From Acidobacteriota bacterium (lineage in GTDB: Bacteria > Acidobacteriota > Blastocatellia > Pyrinomonadales > Pyrinomonadaceae), in contig JADYZI010000047.1 in assembly GCA_020853255.1 (NCBI GenBank), positions 1-6,262 of the forward strand: 6,262 nucleotides of DNA, written 5' to 3'. The notes below the pieces were generated by a model. That model searched no databases and was not told the DNA's origin. It saw only the letters and a program-made list of their open reading frames with translations. The position numbers and the translations under genes are program-made. Shown here piece after piece: positions 5,901-6,262 of this stretch. Each line of letters starts with the position of its first letter. The stretch's first letter is position 1.

Positions 5901-6262
5901 GCTGGATGCAAGCAATAACTACGTTACTACACAGCCGCTGCGGCCGGGCGTGACTGCTTCAGTGGGGGTTGTGAGCAGCGATCCGGCGGTGGGAACCATC
6001 ACAGTCAGTCCGGTGAACTTTGTGGCGAACGAGTATTTTAAGACAACGGCATTCGACCCGATCGCGGCTGGAACAAGCACGATCACGATGGTCCACCCGC
6101 CGGGCTGGACGGTGCCAAGCAACTTCCAGCAGGGGACGGCGACGGTGACGGCACCGAACATCAGTGTTGGCAGTCCGACCGTCGGTAAAGACCTGCAAAC
6201 TGGCGTCAACGGAACCGGAATTCTAGGTGCTCCGGCACCGGCGGGCGGGATCACGATGACGA
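2782..6262 (+). CDS. Giant modular secreted/surface protein with Thr-Pro linkers and Ig-like repeats (partial)
   Basis: The frame is open without a stop from ATG 2782 to the right edge (1160 codons) and continues beyond it. GGAG at 2770-2773, eight bases upstream, supports the start. Order of parts: long signal-like N-terminus (1-51); a module bounded by Cys73 and Cys160; Thr-Pro linker (164-190); a module with four Cys (210, 270, 369, 421) and an Asp-rich stretch at 309-322; Thr/Pro linker (424-477); then beta-rich repeats of ~215 residues starting at 480, 696, 916 and 1128. After Cys421 there is no cysteine. No catalytic motif was recognised. I infer an exported, extended adhesin-like or envelope protein with rod-like repeats. 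The role is unknown, and the C-terminus with any anchor lies outside the window. It is divergent from, and functionally unrelated to, the ribosomal genes. Confidence 0.9.
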   Translation, partial: MPTQVLCLLFVVPSFFSAFVRLIKIAFAKQVASAIALYAVVLANTAAPVLAVDRLSTTPSASMLEEVVPIAECIYITGPNSYVAHFGYQNNTASPITIPIGWSNYFRSSTQNQGQPTVFAPGRVYDTFQVPFTGAQLSWVIVSPNGWSRTATASLWSPICAGSPTPSPTPTPTPTPTPTPTPTPDPTPVPVQLLVNEVEFDPPSSVGSACSYVELRGTPGYFVPAGTYFLSIDGEAGEFGTVNLSAPLGGTVVGENGTITIVSDPTLGFCSSRTYPEATALVFVNGANSVAGDGTETYLIVNSGLPIIDGDDLDSDDDKSIDPTRGVLAVDGFAVAVDAEVEAAYAPVIYDAAQNEGGGNELPDAASRCPGNSVPMSVTAWFYGALEEINSFGSVDLLEFAPPTNAYAGFALTPGNINQSCVEPTPTPTPTPTPEPTPTPTPTPEPTPTPTPTPTPTPTPTPTPTPIPTPTPTPTPPAINLLPVSIGKNLRESTSGALEAPAPAGNLPVTIASSDATKVLLSAAPGDAGTSSINIQVAAGSSLVPVFYVHALTDSGSVNLIASAPGYLSGTTIVTLTPSGFYWVTNNFSTTALEPDTVVTVGAARLDPGTLAIAETDQPLRPGADPANVPLGVSDGSIGAFVPTQAAFGPGDLTKDINFDPIGGGVATLSVTQPAGFSIPATKTSITATVSAPNMNLGNATVGKDLQSSANGSLTAAAPPGNTQVTISVLAADIGKIKLAPDTTTAGQDSITLQVNAGSTNFGGFYVHGLTDTGTAQIRATAPGYTSQTATVTLVPSGFRIVTNVGSSSTLNTTSFSQNTVLRVDSVQIAANGTASTQQPLRPGASASVVVSSSDTNVGTITTSPVVFGTNESSKTTEFDPANGGTSTLSITQPGGWTAPTNQQSVAATVTAPDISLSNPAVGKDLQSGASASLGTAAPAGNITMTITVADPTKALLGDTATSAGVSSLSRTITAGSSNFGTFYVQALTDTGTVQYTASAPGYNSDTGTITFAKSGFIISGSFSTTTFSANTTVTVHASRLDASNNYVTTQPLRPGVTASVGVVSSDPAVGTITVSPVNFVANEYFKTTAFDPIAAGTSTITMVHPPGWTVPSNFQQGTATVTAPNISVGSPTVGKDLQTGVNGTGILGAPAPAGGITMT
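2989..3261 (+). other. Cys-bounded ~90-residue module, residues 70-160
   Basis: The module starts around IAEC (Cys73) and ends at SPIC (Cys160), suggesting one disulfide closing the unit. Recognisable features are YVAHFGYQN with following NNT, ITIPIG, GQPTVFAPGR at 114-123, and GWSRTATA near the end. I recall similar FGY...IPVG...GQPT.F.PGR...RTATA...C units in other large bacterial secreted proteins, but do not know a domain name for it. Beta-sandwich fold is an inference from the alternating hydrophobic pattern. Confidence 0.5.
3271..3351 (+). repeat. Thr-Pro linker 1, residues 164-190
   Basis: This run of alternating Pro and Thr is interrupted by Ser (167), Asp (185) and Val (189). The codons are a 6-base microsatellite-like array (CCN ACN), including a stretch of repeated ACACCC units around 3287-3317. 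It probably forms an extended, stiff spacer between the two Cys-containing modules. Confidence 0.85.
3352..4044 (+). other. Four-Cys module with Asp-rich stretch, lamin-tail-like start, residues 191-421
   Basis: The module opens with LLVNEVEFDPP...YVELRGTPG, which resembles the beginning of lamin-tail-type domains (hydrophobic-NE-x-x-x-x-P, then YIELYN). It continues with beta-rich segments, and DGDDLDSDDDKSID at about 309-322 could bind calcium. Four cysteines (210, 270, 369, 421) allow two disulfides. It ends just before linker 2. The lamin-tail assignment rests on a short pattern and is tentative; a profile search of residues 191-421 would settle it. Confidence 0.4.
4051..4212 (+). repeat. 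Thr-Pro-rich linker 2, residues 424-477
   Basis: About 54 residues of Thr-Pro dipeptides are broken by Glu (two EP steps) and one Ile. The DNA contains a perfect 12-base tandem repeat, ACGCCAACTCCG, three times at 4144-4179, showing recent local expansion rather than only protein-level selection. The linker separates the N-terminal modules from the repeat rod. Confidence 0.9.
4219..4866 (+). repeat. Ig-like two-part repeat, unit 1 (residues 480-695)
   Basis: Part A (about 480-580) has VSIGKNL, APAPAGNLPVTI, TKVLLS, FYVHALTDSG and SAPGY, ending TPSGF. Part B (about 581-695) has DQPLRPG at 617-623, FDPIGGG, TQPAGF and the closing VSAPNM. This is the most divergent of the complete units, with Asn instead of Asp after GK and no Gln following. 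Confidence 0.8.
4867..5526 (+). repeat. Ig-like two-part repeat, unit 2 (residues 696-915)
   Basis: It carries the same two-part plan: TVGKDLQSSANGSL, FYVHGLTDTG near 765-774, TAPGY and VPSGF in part A; QPLRPG at 839-844, EFDPANGGTSTLSITQPGGW and TVTAPDI in part B. Spacing from unit 1 is 216 residues and to unit 3 is 220. Confidence 0.85.
5527..6162 (+). repeat. Ig-like two-part repeat, unit 3 (residues 916-1127)
   Basis: Part A has AVGKDLQSGASASL, APAGNITMTITVADPTKALL, FYVQALTDTG and SAPGY, ending KSGF. Part B has QPLRPG at 1051-1056, AFDPIAAGTSTITM, PPGW and TVTAPNI. Protein similarity to unit 2 is clear while synonymous positions differ widely, so the duplication is not recent. Confidence 0.85.
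6163..6262 (+). repeat. Ig-like two-part repeat, unit 4, start only
   Basis: The unit begins SVGSPTVGKDLQTG and continues to APAPAGGITMT, where the window ends. It shows that the repeat array continues beyond the edge. The number of further units and the C-terminal anchor cannot be seen. Confidence 0.8.

Noticed and set aside
4903..6254. Series of minus-strand frames of 60-111 codons under the Ig-like repeats
   Set aside because: They recur with the repeat period because they mirror the repeats on the sense strand; no ribosome-binding sites or family features.

Overview
The window comes from a bacterial chromosome of roughly balanced GC content. On the minus strand it carries a four-gene translation cluster in the order rplM (L13), rpsI (S9), rpsB (S2), tsf (EF-Ts). 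Divergently on the plus strand it carries the first ~1160 codons of a very large, modular, probably secreted repeat protein. rplM-rpsI-rpsB-tsf is a standard bacterial gene order. That order, together with the Thr-Pro linkers and the repeat domains of the neighbour, fits an Acidobacteriota (Blastocatellia-like) genome. This placement is inferred from recall of similar proteins; no search was run.

Layout, left to right: partial tsf (1-421, minus); a 146-bp gap with a paired palindromic element and an intrinsic-terminator hairpin; rpsB (568-1512, minus) with a TTG start and a long acidic C-terminal tail; a 158-bp gap with an rpsB leader hairpin and a second paired palindromic element; rpsI (1671-2063, minus); a 66-bp gap containing a heptanucleotide tandem repeat where a Shine-Dalgarno would be expected; rplM (2130-2564, minus). 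A ~217-bp divergent control region follows, with one good sigma70-type promoter candidate facing each way. The large open frame then runs from 2782 to the window edge.

The minus-strand genes all serve translation: two large/small-subunit assembly proteins, S2, and the nucleotide exchange factor for EF-Tu. The likely common promoter is at 2610-2638. The hairpin terminator between rpsB and tsf may lower EF-Ts expression relative to S2.

The plus-strand protein is unrelated in function. It has a long N-terminal signal region, a Cys-bounded ~90-residue module, a Thr-Pro linker, a second Cys-containing module that resembles a lamin-tail-like domain with an Asp-rich stretch, a 54-residue Thr-Pro-rich linker, and then ~215-residue two-part beta-rich (Ig-like) repeats that continue beyond the window. 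It is best described as a giant cell-surface or secreted multidomain protein of unknown role. No enzyme motif, defence system or CRISPR array is visible. The most unusual nucleotide-level signal is the two paired palindromes, whose arms differ between copies yet stay self-complementary.
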